Source: Coptis chinensis (Eukaryota > Streptophyta > Magnoliopsida > Ranunculales > Ranunculaceae). Taken from it: a stretch of DNA of 64,000 bases. The DNA lies in NCBI GenBank assembly GCA_015680905.1, contig CM027383.1, positions 40,918,501 to 40,982,500 on the forward strand, in the 5' to 3' direction. The position numbers were made by a program, and so were the translations under genes. The notes beneath the pieces are model-generated. The model was not told the origin of the DNA and made no database searches. It saw only the letters and a list, made by a program, of their open reading frames with translations. This document shows positions 45,812-56,931 of the stretch, piece by piece; within the stretch, counting starts at the first letter, position 1; each line of letters starts with the position of its first letter.

Positions 45812-47255
45812 TGATAAGAGCCCAAAACTGTAGTTTTAACCCCTTAATAACATTACATATAGACCAATTATGTTTATAATAAATAAGAGTTAGTACTATT
45901 TACTTACTTTTGTGTATTTCAGGTTTTGAAATTAATTATGTGAAAAAATATGTCATTTTTGCAAGAGAAAGGAGCAAAGGTTGGTTGTTAAGAAGTCCTA
46001 TGGTTAAAGCTCAAGTTTCAAGGAGAAAAATCTTTTTTAAAACCCAGTCAAAACTGAAAAGTTAATATACATGGTAATGGAGGATGTGCAAGGAAAAGTG
46101 TACTTGAGATCTTGATTAACACAGGTTGGGGTCTGCCTAACCCCTAGCTTCTTCAAAAAACAAGCTGAAAAGTCAAAGTCAACGCAGGCAGAAATAGAGC
46201 ATAAAAATCAACAGAACTTCCGCAGGCCGTATCTTTGGACTCAGACCTCAGAATTGGGCCTATTATATTTCAACACGACCGGCTCGGAAAGATCTTTATA
46301 ATGGTTTAGTCGTTGATCCAATTAGAAGAGTAAAAGTGGACAAAAAGTCTGTTACAGTAATTTCCAGTAGAAAAACTCTTTTTGAACTTAAGTAATTAGG
46401 TTTTGGGCTTGATTTAGTGGCCCAAAACATAGCTCCAAAGCTCATACACAAAATTGTAAACCTAGCCCTCTCCTATATAAAGAGGACTAAGGCAAAACTC
46501 TAACTCTCTCACCCATTAGTTAATTAGTCTCTTGCCTCTTAGTTTTTCTCTTTAGTAAACCTAGCTTATGTCATTTAACCTAGCCACCATTAATAAAATT
46601 CAAGTTCATTATATTTTTTAATTATGTTGTCTTATTCTTATTATGTTTTCCATGATAGTCTAATGAATTTTAGCTAAACCTCTATTAGAGGGGTTTGATT
46701 GAAGCTTTGATGAAGACTTGATGTGTTAGTATAGAATAATTGCTTTTAAGAGTTTTAATCTAAATGATAGTTCATTCACCATGAGAATGGATTTAAACTT
46801 CTTCTCATGATAATTATTAGTTGGTTAGAGATGCCATGAATAATTAGGGATAAAAATACCTAATTTTTATGTTGAACCTTGTGTGAAAACATAAAGATTA
46901 GGATTGCAATAAAAATCTATACTAGCATGTTAGGGATTAATCAAGGTGGATATCAAATCTCCATAATCCCTTCTTCTCTCATTCACATCTACGTATTTAA
47001 TTGCCATAGTATAATTTAGAATATCATAATTAGTTATTCCCACATATTAGTCTTATTAAAAACATTGTTAAATTGTTTAAGTTAGTGAAATTATTACGTT
47101 CAAAGCAATTAGGAGTGGAACGAATCTTTACTCAAGTTATTGCATGATAATTGAGAGTAGGAATTTGATCTAATAGTTAGAATAATTTAGTTTTCTTATT
47201 CCTAGCAAAATCACTATTCGTTATGATAGAAATGTGTTACTCAAGAGTATTATCA
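45812..47255 (+). repeat. 3' LTR of element C
   Basis: Begins TGATAAGAGCCC and ends TTATCA, followed by GAGAT. TATA box CCTATATAAAGAGG is near 46,470. Contains an insertion of about 104 bp (near 46,062-46,165) not present in the 5' LTR and bounded by repeated CTGAAAAG. Confidence 0.92.
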
Positions 47256-47260
47256 GAGAT
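47256..47260. other. Right target-site duplication of element C (GAGAT)
   Basis: Matches 29,849-29,853 and shows that the LTRs at 29,854 and 45,812 belong to one insertion. Confidence 0.85.
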
Positions 47261-48261
47261 CGAAAAACATAATATAATAGCATAATGAGATCAGAGATTA
47301 ATTAGATTTAATTATCTTCTTGGCAAGTTTACTTTCTCGCCTTTGCCAAAAGGTATAAAACACATCACAAGTTAATCGATGAATTGGAATGACATGGAAG
47401 AAGCATATAGAGATAGTGATTGATAAGCATAAAATTTATATAAAAATATTAATGTAAAAAATACCAATAAAAACCTAACTGACTCTATGTTTAAATCAAT
47501 CAATATCTCACTCTCTATTTATATATCATGCAATATAAATCTAGTAAGGGTTTTGAATCCACACTTAAATGTTAAGACTAATTCAATCTAATCAAATATC
47601 AAGGAGAAAACAATAGTAAGAGTAAAGGATTTGTTGTTGCTACTATTCTACTTTAAACTAATGGTTTCAAATTTAATTAAATAAACAAAACAAATAAAAC
47701 TAAGTAGATGCGAAACCGGCATAGTTCTATTTATATATGTTGACACATATTCTAGATATGTCCTTGAAGTTCATTTTGTGTATATTTTACCCATGTGTTT
47801 AGAGAAACTAATAGGTCATCAGACCATCTTGCAGGGCTAAACCCCTCCTATTATAACGAGTTAATGCTTTTTGGTTCTCCTATTGGCAGAGGGCTTTATA
47901 ACCTTATTGGCAGAGGGCGTCACCCTAATCATAACTTATTTTTATTTGTTTAATACGAAGAAGGTTATTAGGTGAAGATTAAAATCCGACCACCTATTAA
48001 TTCATTAACATGTTTAGTTTCACATATTGTTAAAATCTTAATTCTTATACTATCAATGATCCAAAACAAGAATTACAACTTTATAATCCCTAATCAACTA
48101 TTTCTATCTCTAGACAAAATCTTATTAGCATGAGAAAAGAGTTCATTCACGTATTTCTTAATGAATGAACAATTTTCTAGTTCAAATCAATCTCACTTTA
48201 TCTCTAGAATAATAAAAATTCAAACTTTTAGCTTATTAAAAAAGGGGAGGGATCTGTTTAC
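47261..48261. other. Flanking DNA of element C, no gene seen
   Basis: AT-rich and noncoding. A small direct repeat, TATTGGCAGAGGGC, occurs at about 47,881 and 47,909. The whole stretch is repeated in copy B. Confidence 0.55.
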
Positions 48262-48585
48262 CATGGTTTATACTACGCCCCTTTACAGGATGAGTTAAAA
48301 GCTAATATTTTGTAAATATGATCTCCTAACTATAGATAGATTTTCCACAAAAATTCGGCTAATTTGGAAATCTCTACCCTAATTAAAAATTGTTGACAAC
48401 TTTAAATTTTTTTTAACACCCCGATTATTCGATTTTGCAATCATCTTTTGACATTGTTAAACATCATCAAATGAGCTGAAATTTTGTGGAAGTGATCTCT
48501 AAGGTTTGTTGGATATATATATCCACAAAAAATTAGGTTCTAGTTCATCTTGTGAGTGAAATTATGGGCCACGGTATAAACCATG
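48262..48585. mobile_element. Possible MITE with CATGGTTTATAC ends
   Basis: CATGGTTTATACTACGCCCC (48,262-48,281) and GGGCCACGGTATAAACCATG (48,566-48,585) are imperfect inverted repeats matching at about 16 of 20 positions. The interior (about 280 bp) is noncoding. No clear target duplication was found. Copy B shares only the first six bases before it is cut by another insertion. Confidence 0.45.
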
Positions 48586-48925
48586 CTATATTAAACAATA
48601 AAATTATATTATATTAAACATATTAAATAATTTGAAGACTTCATTAATCAACCTCCCCATAAAGACAGGAGAAATTATCACTCCTGGTTAAGTTACCATT
48701 CCTAGTTAAGTCGCTCGCAAAATGGTTCAAGTTTCTTCATGCACATCGATATATTATGTGCATGTCGGCAAGGGGGTCTTTTCCTTTGGATGTTGTTTTA
48801 TACACAGCCCACTTTACTCCCATGGGCTTATTCATGACCCGAACACACTTTCAGTTTAATTCACCCGCCAAATACTTTGATTCCTGAAAAATCTCCAATC
48901 CCTCTCTCCAAAAAATAAAATAAAA

Positions 48926-50738
48926 ATGGCAATCATCAAATTACTCAAAAACCTTAAAATATCGAAACCTTCAAACCCATCTCTTCACTCCAATCAAAAT
49001 ATCGCAGAAAAAATTTCAAAAACCCTAATAATCTCACCATCAAAATCACTCCAAAATCCCACTTCCCCTCTTTTTTCAAATCTCAATTCCAAAATAATCC
49101 CAAGACTGTTCTTTCCAACCCACGCCTCAAAATCCAAACTTGTTTAGATTTCTTCAATTTTCTCAACATAACACAACACAAACATGATATATACACCCAT
49201 GTAGTTTTAATTTGTAGAGTTTTTGAAGCTAGAAAGTTTGTATTAGCTAAAGATTTACTTAAATATATAGCTGTTAGTGATTGCCCATTTTCAAATTTAG
49301 CTTCTTTAGTTAAGAAATGTAGTGAAAATGAATGGGTTTTGTCCAAATTGTTTGATATGTTGTTTCGAGTTTATTCGGATTTGAAAATGTTTGACAAGTG
49401 TTTTGAGGTGTTTGAGTGTATGAAAAGTAATGGTATTGAGATTGAGGAGAGGTCTTGTTTTGTTTGTTTACTTGCTTTAAAGAAATCTTGTCAAGTAGAA
49501 TTACTACTAGAGTTTTTTGAGAAAATGGTTGAGGCTAATGTTGGTTTATCGGTTTATTCGATGTCGGTTGTAGTGGATTTGGTTTGTAAAAGAGGTGATA
49601 TTAAGAGGGGTCTTGAATTGATTCAAGAAGTGAGTGGTAGAGGGATTAGAGCGAATGTTGTTACTTATAATTCGGTTCTAGATGCTTGTATTAAGGTAAG
49701 GGATTTTGCGCGAGTTGATGAAATCTTGTGTTTGATTGATAAGGATGGGATTTCACGGAATGCTGCTACTTATAATCTTTTAATTGATGGGCATTTGAGT
49801 AGAGGAAAGATTGAAGAAGCTGAGAGGCTTTTTGAGGAGATGGGGGAAAGAGGAATTCAGATGGATATATATGTGTACACTTCAATGATCAATGGGAATT
49901 GTAGGTCAGGGAATTTGAAGAGGGCGTTTGCTTTGTTTGATGAATTGCCAGAGAGAGGATTGAGTGTGAATGTTCATACATATGGAGCTTTACTCAATGG
50001 TCTTTGCAAGGTTGGGCAGATGGAGGCTGCGACTATTTTGTTGAATGAGATGCAAATTAACGGAATTGACTTGAATCAGGTGATTTTTAACACATTGATA
50101 GACGGATATTGCAACAAGGGTATGATCGACGAAGCTATAAAGTTGCAAGATGTGATGGTAAATAAAGGCATTAAAGCTGATGTTTACACTTATACAACAA
50201 TGGCAAGTGGATTATGCAAATTGAAGAGGGCTGATGAAGCGAAGGAGTTGTTGATCACGATGGTAGACAAGGGTGTGGTTCTGAATATGGTTAGCTTCAG
50301 TACGTTGATTCACATATACTGCAAGGAAGGGAATGTTGTGGAAGCAAAAAGGGTGTTTCAAGATATGGAAAAGATGGGTGTAAGGCCTAGTACGGTTACT
50401 TACAACATTCTTATAGATTACTATAGTAAGAAAGGGAAAATGAAGGAAGCAAAAGAGCTTAAAGATGAAATGGAAGTTAAGAGATTGAGGCCTGATGTTT
50501 ATACATATACATCACTTATACATGGGAATTGTATTGTTTGTGAGGTCGATGCTGCCACGAAGTTATTTTCTGAAATCACGAGGAGAAAGGTCCGGTAAAA
50601 AATGTGGTCACATACACCGCGATGATTTCAGGATTGTCCAAGGAAGGAAGATCGGATGAGGCCTTTCAATTGTATGACGACATGATAGATGCAGGCTTGA
50701 TGCCCGATGAGACAGCTTTGTTCTACTCTTATAAGTAG
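48926..50738 (+). CDS. P-class pentatricopeptide repeat (PPR) protein, frame broken twice
   Basis: The ATG at 48,926 opens a Ser/Lys/Asn-rich N-terminus like an organelle transit peptide. A frameshift near 49,065-49,075 (C- and T-runs) leads into CLDFFNFL and a long frame to about 50,593. A second shift in the GAGAAAGGTCCGG stretch leads to the last repeat and the TAG at 50,736-50,738. About 600 residues result. At least ten 35-residue PPR motifs are tandem from about 49,663, each with the form xxTYNxLIDGxCKxGxxxEA. No E or DYW domain follows. P-class PPR proteins bind specific organelle RNAs and aid their stability, splicing or translation. Both shifts are at homopolymer or CHG sites, so sequence error is as likely as a true pseudogene. 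Confidence 0.85.
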
Positions 50739-52121
50739 CCAACATGTGCAGAATCCTAGAAAGCTATGAGCACAGGATTAGTATTCTATTTAGTATTTTC
50801 CTATGTTTCGACTTTGCATTGCTAAAATTGTTGGCTTGAACACTGAATAGACAAGATCATAAGTCTGGCGAATGTCATGTGTACATGTGAGAGGGTCTAA
50901 TCTTCCATCAATAATATCAAGTGGTCCATCTTTAACAAGTGTTTTGAGGAAAACCGGGAGGGGCTAGAGATCATGATAATCTTCTTCACTATTGTTGTTT
51001 CTTAGAGACCAATTTGAGATGAAGCGATCGGCCGGGATTTATGGATGTCATTGCTATGTTGGTTGCTTCTCTTGTTCAACACAACTTTTATGTTAGTGGA
51101 AGGAGAACTGCGGATTAAAGAACCGGCCGACAAAGCAGATTGAGCCGTGGACTTGATCATATACTTATGGTTTTTTCAAGGCATTATGTGAAAAGGCAAG
51201 CAAGTCATTTACTCATTTATAATCTAAAGTTGGATCGTAGAGTCGTCCGCGGCGTAACAAACCCCCCGTTACAAGTCTTTGTTAAAGAAGTATAAGTCGA
51301 ATATGCGGATGCAACCCTAAACCTAGAGTCTAATTTGACTTCACAAGTCTGAATCTCAAAGATAAAATCCTTCACAAAACGGGTTATGTTGATCTAGAAG
51401 ACATCGCGTTGCTTACGTTTCGGTTTGCACATTATGCATGTGAGCTTCTATATTTGCATCGAAATCCATGTAAGTGTGTGAAGTGTATGCAATAGGAATG
51501 TGCTTTTTAAATGCATTACTTGATCAAGTTGTCCTGCATTGTGTATTGTTGTGAAGGAAATGATGAATCGATGAATAACTTTATTGATTTATGATGGATG
51601 AAATTCTGGTAAAAAGTTCTTTGGAAAGAAAAGTTGCATGTATTTGCAACACAGATTTTTTTCATCTCTGCAAGTTGTCAAATAATGAAAGAAAATAGTA
51701 ATAGGTGATCAAAAGTAAATCTAGGAAAGCACATATAAACACAAAGATTATCTATTATCAGGCATATGAGCTCCAAGATACATTTGTTTTCTTTTGTTGT
51801 CAGAGTGAGGATGACAAAAGCTTTTATTTTCATTTCCTTGTGGTTGGTTTGTACCTTGTGCTGACCTATTGGTGCCAATAGACTTGAATATATTATCTTT
51901 ATAGACAACCATTCAAAAGGATTGTGTCAGTGAATCTATGACACCTTCACAGTTTGGTTAAGTGGGGTAATTTTTATACTAATCAGGCTTTTACATTCAA
52001 TCAACCATTAACAGTTTGCCTAACCAAATGATGTTTCTTTTTCTTTATAATTGTTGGCTTTTCTTGCTTTACAGGAGTATTGATGCCTATATCTCTTTGA
52101 ATGTACTTGCATAAGTTACTG
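50739..52121. other. No recognisable gene
   Basis: Downstream region of the PPR gene. No conserved frame is readable on either strand. The first part may be 3' untranslated sequence. Confidence 0.5.
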
Positions 52122-53282
52122 GTTTTCCGGAAATGGTAAGCTGAGTCATACATGCCTGTGTTTCTTACATCTTTTATTACTTCACCATAAATGTAGCTCT
52201 ATTTTAATTCAGTAGAGTCATAGCATTGATTTGTGGAAATTAAATATTCTTTTTGACTTTTTGTTTCTACAGCTTGATGGTTGTGTAAAAAATTTACATC
52301 CTAAGGTTCATGGAGGCATTCTTGCTAGAAGGAATCTGAAGCATCACATGGAAGCTCTAAATGAGCATGAGATAGGTTAGTCCTCGTGTAAGTTCTCAAC
52401 TATGCCTGCATCAGTGTATATCTTTTCTTTAATTGAAAAAAAAAACAAATTTATCAGTAAAGATGCACTTATTTATGTGTATTCTTGTAGCTAAGTGTAG
52501 ATGATTTAGATGTAATTTTGTAAATAGAGTTGCTATTGCCGATTCGTTTTACCTACAGGTACTATTGATGTGGTGGTGGTGAACTTGTACCCTTTCTATG
52601 ACAAAGTTAGTTCAACGAGCGGAATCTCATTTGAGGATGGAATTGAGAACATTGATATTGGGGGTCTTGCCATGATAAGAGCTGCAGCAAAGGTTTGTAG
52701 AAATGAAAGTTTTATCCTTATTTATATTCTTGACTAAAAGACAAATTGGGTTCCATATGCTCAACGCCACATGCAGGGCAATCATTTCCTAAATATACAG
52801 CGTATGTGGCATTATCATCTCATTCTCAATGTTTCCTTTAGATTTTTATTTTATTCTTGTTTATATGCTTATTTTAATGGCACATGATCTTTCAACAGAA
52901 CCACAGGTATGTACTAGTTAAGGTGGACCCAAAAGACTATCCCGAACTCCTAGAATATCTGAAAGGAAACCAGGGTGATGAGATGTTTTGCAGGAAACTT
53001 GCTTGGAAGGCTTTTGAGTGTGTTGCTTCTTATTGTTCTGAAGTTTCAGAGTGGCTGTGGAAGCAGACAGGCGTAGGTTCTATTTTTAAGGGACGAGCAA
53101 GTTGATATGGTTTATGTTGTCATGGTAGATGAGTTTCCTTCCAAGTTTACAGTGCCTCTCTCGCTAAAAAGCTATCTTCACTATGGGGAAAATCCACATA
53201 AAAAGCTGCATTTTATGTTGACAAGTGTCTTTCAGATGTCCAAGCTGGAGGTATTGCAACTGTTATACAACATCATGGAAAG
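52122..53282 (+). pseudogene. PurH/ATIC (AICAR transformylase-IMP cyclohydrolase) gene fragment
   Basis: Exon-like pieces with consensus splice sites read as the middle of the plant bifunctional purine-synthesis enzyme. They are VTGFPEM (to 52,135), [20 protein letters not shown] (52,273-52,375), [18 protein letters not shown] to [11 protein letters not shown] (52,559-52,692), then NHRYVLVKVDPKDYPELLEY to SEWLWKQT (from 52,899) and VDEFPSKFTVPLSLKS to IQHHGK (to 53,282, after a one-base shift). The enzyme makes the last two steps to IMP. The N-terminal exons are missing, no exon is found after 53,282, a stop lies before VTGFPEM, and the family [11 protein letters not shown] reads [11 protein letters not shown]. 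It is a truncated copy. Confidence 0.85.
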
Positions 53283-53877
53283 GTCAGAACTGATTTTTCT
53301 TTGTATAATGCATGGTCTTATTGTTTCAATAATTGGTGAAAAGAAATAACAAATAACTAGAGTATATGAGCTGATCTTGTTAGTTTCATGGTTCACACCC
53401 TGGTATCCGAGAACAGATGGACTTGTATTCCTTCCTCGCTGTTGCTTCATATCCTATATCCAGTCTTATATTGCATTAGATTTTTAGTCTCCTACATTGT
53501 AGGAAAACGGTTAAGAAGAGCTTAGTTTAAACATCTAAGTGTTTTCACTCTTGCAATATCAAGCCTTAACATACTTATTTAATCCATAACACTTGAGGAT
53601 CATCTGAATCTAATTTACATTGACACGGATATGTGTGTCCGTATGCAGCACCGATACGAAGTGTCTTACATGGCAAAGTATCCAAAACTGAGGTATATCA
53701 CATACAATGTGTCTGACTTGTGCCAAGACGGACATGTGGATATATTTTCATCATGGATTATTCCTAAAATATGGTGTTTCCATGTACCATAGATCTGGAC
53801 TAGGAAAAGAGGTAACTATGTAAAGGAAAGAAGTTTGTGATGTCAAGGTGGATAGGGAAAATTTGTTAGTAACTTGG
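53283..53877. other. No recognisable gene
   Basis: Starts like an intron after the last PurH-like exon (GTCAGAAC), but no next exon could be read. Confidence 0.5.
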
Positions 53878-54149
53878 GGTGTGTTTGATTTGTGGGAAGT
53901 TTTCCCATGGGAAACATCCTTTCTGGAAGGTAATTTTGGGCCATACTCCTGATTTTGTGGGAACTTGGAACTTTTCACAACTCAATAGTTGTAGTTATGT
54001 TGGAAACTCTTTATAAGTCAGGGGGAGTGGAAGAGTTAGGGTGAAAATAGAGCTCTTGAATGGGAAACATTCCCACTGAAATGAATTAACCAATAGGATA
54101 TTGTCCTATAAATGAGTGTGGGAACGTTTCCCACAAATCAAATACACCC
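53878..54149. mobile_element. MITE with GGGTGTGTTTGATTTGTGGG termini
   Basis: GGGTGTGTTTGATTTGTGGG at 53,878-53,897 and its complement CCCACAAATCAAATACACCC (one mismatch) ending at 54,149 form the terminal inverted repeats of a 272-bp noncoding element. The termini resemble those of hAT- or PIF/Harbinger-type MITEs. TTAGT occurs near both ends, but an exact target duplication could not be fixed. Confidence 0.8.
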
Positions 54150-55330
54150 TTAGTGCAGTAATAGGTACTGGAAAATGTATATTTGGAACTTTTGATAGAA
54201 GAATCTTGTTACTAAGAGAACAAGATTAGGAGACAGGTCTCCTGTCAGATTTAGTGTTCTGGACCTTAAATGGTTTTCGATGGGTATAAAGTTAATAGTC
54301 AAATCAGAAAAGCCAAATTTCTTGGAAATGTAATGGTAAAAACTTGAGATGTTAAATAATTCTCAGGAAAATGGAACTCCTTTCAAGGAGCTTAAATGGC
54401 TCGAGGGGTGTGTGTGGTTTTTTTTTTTTTTTTGGTGGTGCCTACTTGCCATAAAGATTGAATTTCACTAGGATTGAGAGCTTGAGAAGGGTAGATTTAA
54501 AATCAGAATTGGAATCTGTTGAATCGATAGAAGAATCTTGTTGCCAAGATTTATTGTGGTTTCCCCTCATTGGTTAAGTGTCTTCGGCATGCAAAGAGCT
54601 AAAGTTGAAGGGTGTCTTCCCAAGTAGTTTGTAACAACCTACTTTAAAGAGTATAGGATAAGGAAAAAGAAAGTGAAAATGATTAGAAGAAAATATGTTT
54701 ATCCCTCAAAAGACATTTTGGCCCAATGAAAATATAATCTCTAATAAGCAACATTTCCTCGTTGAATTTCTTCCATCCTAGGTCCTCTGCTATTTCTTTC
54801 CTCGCTTCACAACAGATTGCGAAGAGAGGGACTCTTGGTATTATTATTTTTGAAATCATGTATTTAGAATACTGCTTGTTGGAGTTATGTCACACATGAT
54901 GATTGACGAGGGATCTTAAAGGTAACTAAAGTCCACTGTGGTCATTTTAAGAGAAACTCCTTTATTTTTAGTGGTTTTCAACCATTTTGGGGTAACTCAC
55001 TCCATATACAAGTCAAATTAGAAATAACACCAAATACATCAAGAAAAAGGACCCACATAAAACCGGGTACAAAGCTGTTTTTGTTTTTAACTTGTGTGTG
55101 TTTACAATTCAAATTTGTAGCAACGATGAAGATCTTGAAGTTACTCTGGAGCAATTGTGAGAGAGGGTACGCTGGTCTTTTCCCCTCCTTTATTTCTTTT
55201 TTTGTTAATATCTTATCGTTTTGGAGGGAACCTTCAGAATTTTTCCTCTTTTAGTCTGGTTGAATTCCGTCCTACGGTGGTTATCCACCGTTGACCGGTG
55301 GGTAGATCTCTTATGGCCTCTTTAGCGGTC
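54150..55330. other. No recognisable gene; poly-T tract
   Basis: Noncoding as far as can be seen. A poly-T run lies at about 54,418-54,434. Confidence 0.5.
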
Positions 55331-56082
55331 ATGAACCCACCGTTGGTTGTAACTCCTGATGGTTCATTTCCAGATCGTGTTGGTGCAAACAACTCAAGGT
55401 CTTGGAGTGACCTTTCCAATCGAATAAATCTGCTTCCTTTTATCAAGGTTTAGAGAAGTTTTATCCTGAGCCTATTAATGGAATTACTGCAGTTCCTTCG
55501 TCCATTTTAGAAGAAGGTTTGTTCATTTGGAACAATTATCCTGTTGGGTATTTTGTGGAGAAGAGGTTTCCTTATCCGGTGGTTAAGAACATACTGGAAA
55601 AACAATGGAAACCAAAAGGTAGCTTTGAGATGGTCACTGATAGAGAACTCTTTTACTTCAAATTTGGATGTGTCATTGAGCATTGTCCTGTTTTTGTAGC
55701 AGGTCAGGTGTTTGTTGTTAGGCCGTGGTCAGAAGATGTTCATCTACTTAAGAAAGGTAACAAATCTGTTCCTATTTGGGCGAAGTTTGACTTACCCAAA
55801 ACGGACTAAAAAGGCATTGGCTTTGTTATTAGCATGATTGGTAACTCTTTATGTGTTGATGAAGGTACAGCTAATATATCAAGACTTGACTATGCTCGAG
55901 TGTGTGTGGAAGTCGATGATCTTTCCCCACAACATTGTCTTTCAATCTAGGGAAAGGCATGATTGTTGATGTGAGTGTGGATCACCCATTCCATCTTTGT
56001 GTAGCAAGTGTCACTCATTTGGCCACTCAGATGTATGAACAATAAGCAAGTTTGGAAAGCCAAGAATCCAACAGTAACAGCT
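55331..56082 (+). pseudogene. LINE (L1-type) ORF1-like DUF4283 protein fragment
   Basis: Frames starting near ATG 55,331 give LEKFYPEPINGITAVPSS, LVGYFVGKR-like NNYPVGYFVEKRFPYP, a DUF4283-like block, KSVPIWAKFDLPKTD, a further block with LDYARVCVEVDDLS, and a zinc knuckle CSKCHSFGHSD near 56,000-56,032. This order is typical of plant LINE ORF1 proteins and their domesticated relatives. A stop at 55,807 and shifts after 55,940 break it. It is cut at 56,083 by the start of duplicated segment B. No reverse transcriptase is present. Confidence 0.8.
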
Positions 56083-56776
56083 AATGATCGTCTGAGCAGC
56101 TCACTTGCCAAATTCGGAGTCCTGGTTCAAGAGATATGAGCTTCGGGAGCTTGCTGTTTCTGTGCACGTAATCCCGTTTCTGACTTGATTCTGTCATATT
56201 TGAGTCTTTAGGCTTTAGTCTGAATTTGTTGGGCTTCACATGGCTTAATCGGAAAGCTTTATGTATACTCCTTATTCCGTGCTTAAATACTGGCTTTATC
56301 ATCATTTTTATGTTGCTTGCTCCAACTTGCAAAAGCACGAAAATACGATTACTTCATGATTAATTATTAAGCACAAAATTAACTGAAATGTTATGTCTCT
56401 ACGGAGGCTTTATAATACAGTTTTGGGTGATTATCATTAGCAAAGGTAGATGATAAATGACGTAAAGCCTGGCAAATTATCATGGCTTGGCAGGACGCAA
56501 AAGAACCTCACTTCTTTATAGAAGGGGAAGACAACGTAGTGCTGGATATGAGGTAAGTTTTACTTTCTGTTTGTATCTGCTTATGTCCCAAGCAATGTAA
56601 TTTTTGTTATTCCCATAACGAGTGGAACTCATATAGAGTTGCATCTATTTTTTTTTTATCTATATTAGTATGTTCTAAATTTGTTTCGCATGTGTTCTAA
56701 AATTTTCACACGTTTCTATGGTATTTTCTATCCTTCTTATTTCTATACTTTGAGGATAAAGCATGTTTTTGTTTGG

Positions 56777-56931
56777 GGGTTGCATAGAAACACGCGTAAT
56801 TTAAGAGTATATATATTAGATATATATATATTAGATAAAATTATGCACGTTTTCTATATTAGATATATATATATATATATATCTAATATGCACTTGCTTT
56901 CTAGTAATATATATATATATATATATATATA
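56777..56931. repeat. Extra AT-palindromic block in copy B
   Basis: Relative to copy A (44,278) this copy has about 105 bp more. The block includes palindromic TTAGATATATATATA and TATATATATCTAA segments and several AT microsatellites. Confidence 0.75.

Larger units (their letters stand above)
29854..47255 (+). mobile_element. Complete Athila retrotransposon C with nested insertions
   Basis: The element runs from 5' LTR to 3' LTR over 17,402 bp and is flanked by matching GAGAT. Order: 5' LTR, primer-binding site, GC-motif leader, gag, protease, RT, RNase H, [solo LTR 1], integrase [solo LTR 2 inside], untranslated region, duplicated ORF-X tail, leader-Y, ORF-Y, long 3' noncoding region, polypurine tract, 3' LTR. 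Without the two solo LTRs it would be about 14.5 kb. The LTRs differ noticeably from each other and coding regions have stops, so it is old and inactive. Confidence 0.9.
43580..48267 (+). repeat. Duplicated segment, copy A
   Basis: Matches 56,083-60,900 (copy B) nearly identically from AATGATCGTCTGAGC to CCATGGT. It contains the 3' noncoding region, polypurine tract and 3' LTR of element C plus about 1 kb of flanking DNA. Because flank and target-site duplication are included, the repeat arose after element C had inserted. Confidence 0.93.

Noticed and set aside
45812..47255. LTRs at 45,812 and 58,435 as the two ends of one element
   Set aside because: Both are followed by the same GAGAT and the same 1-kb flank, so they are duplicates of one 3' LTR; the partner of 45,812 is at 29,854.
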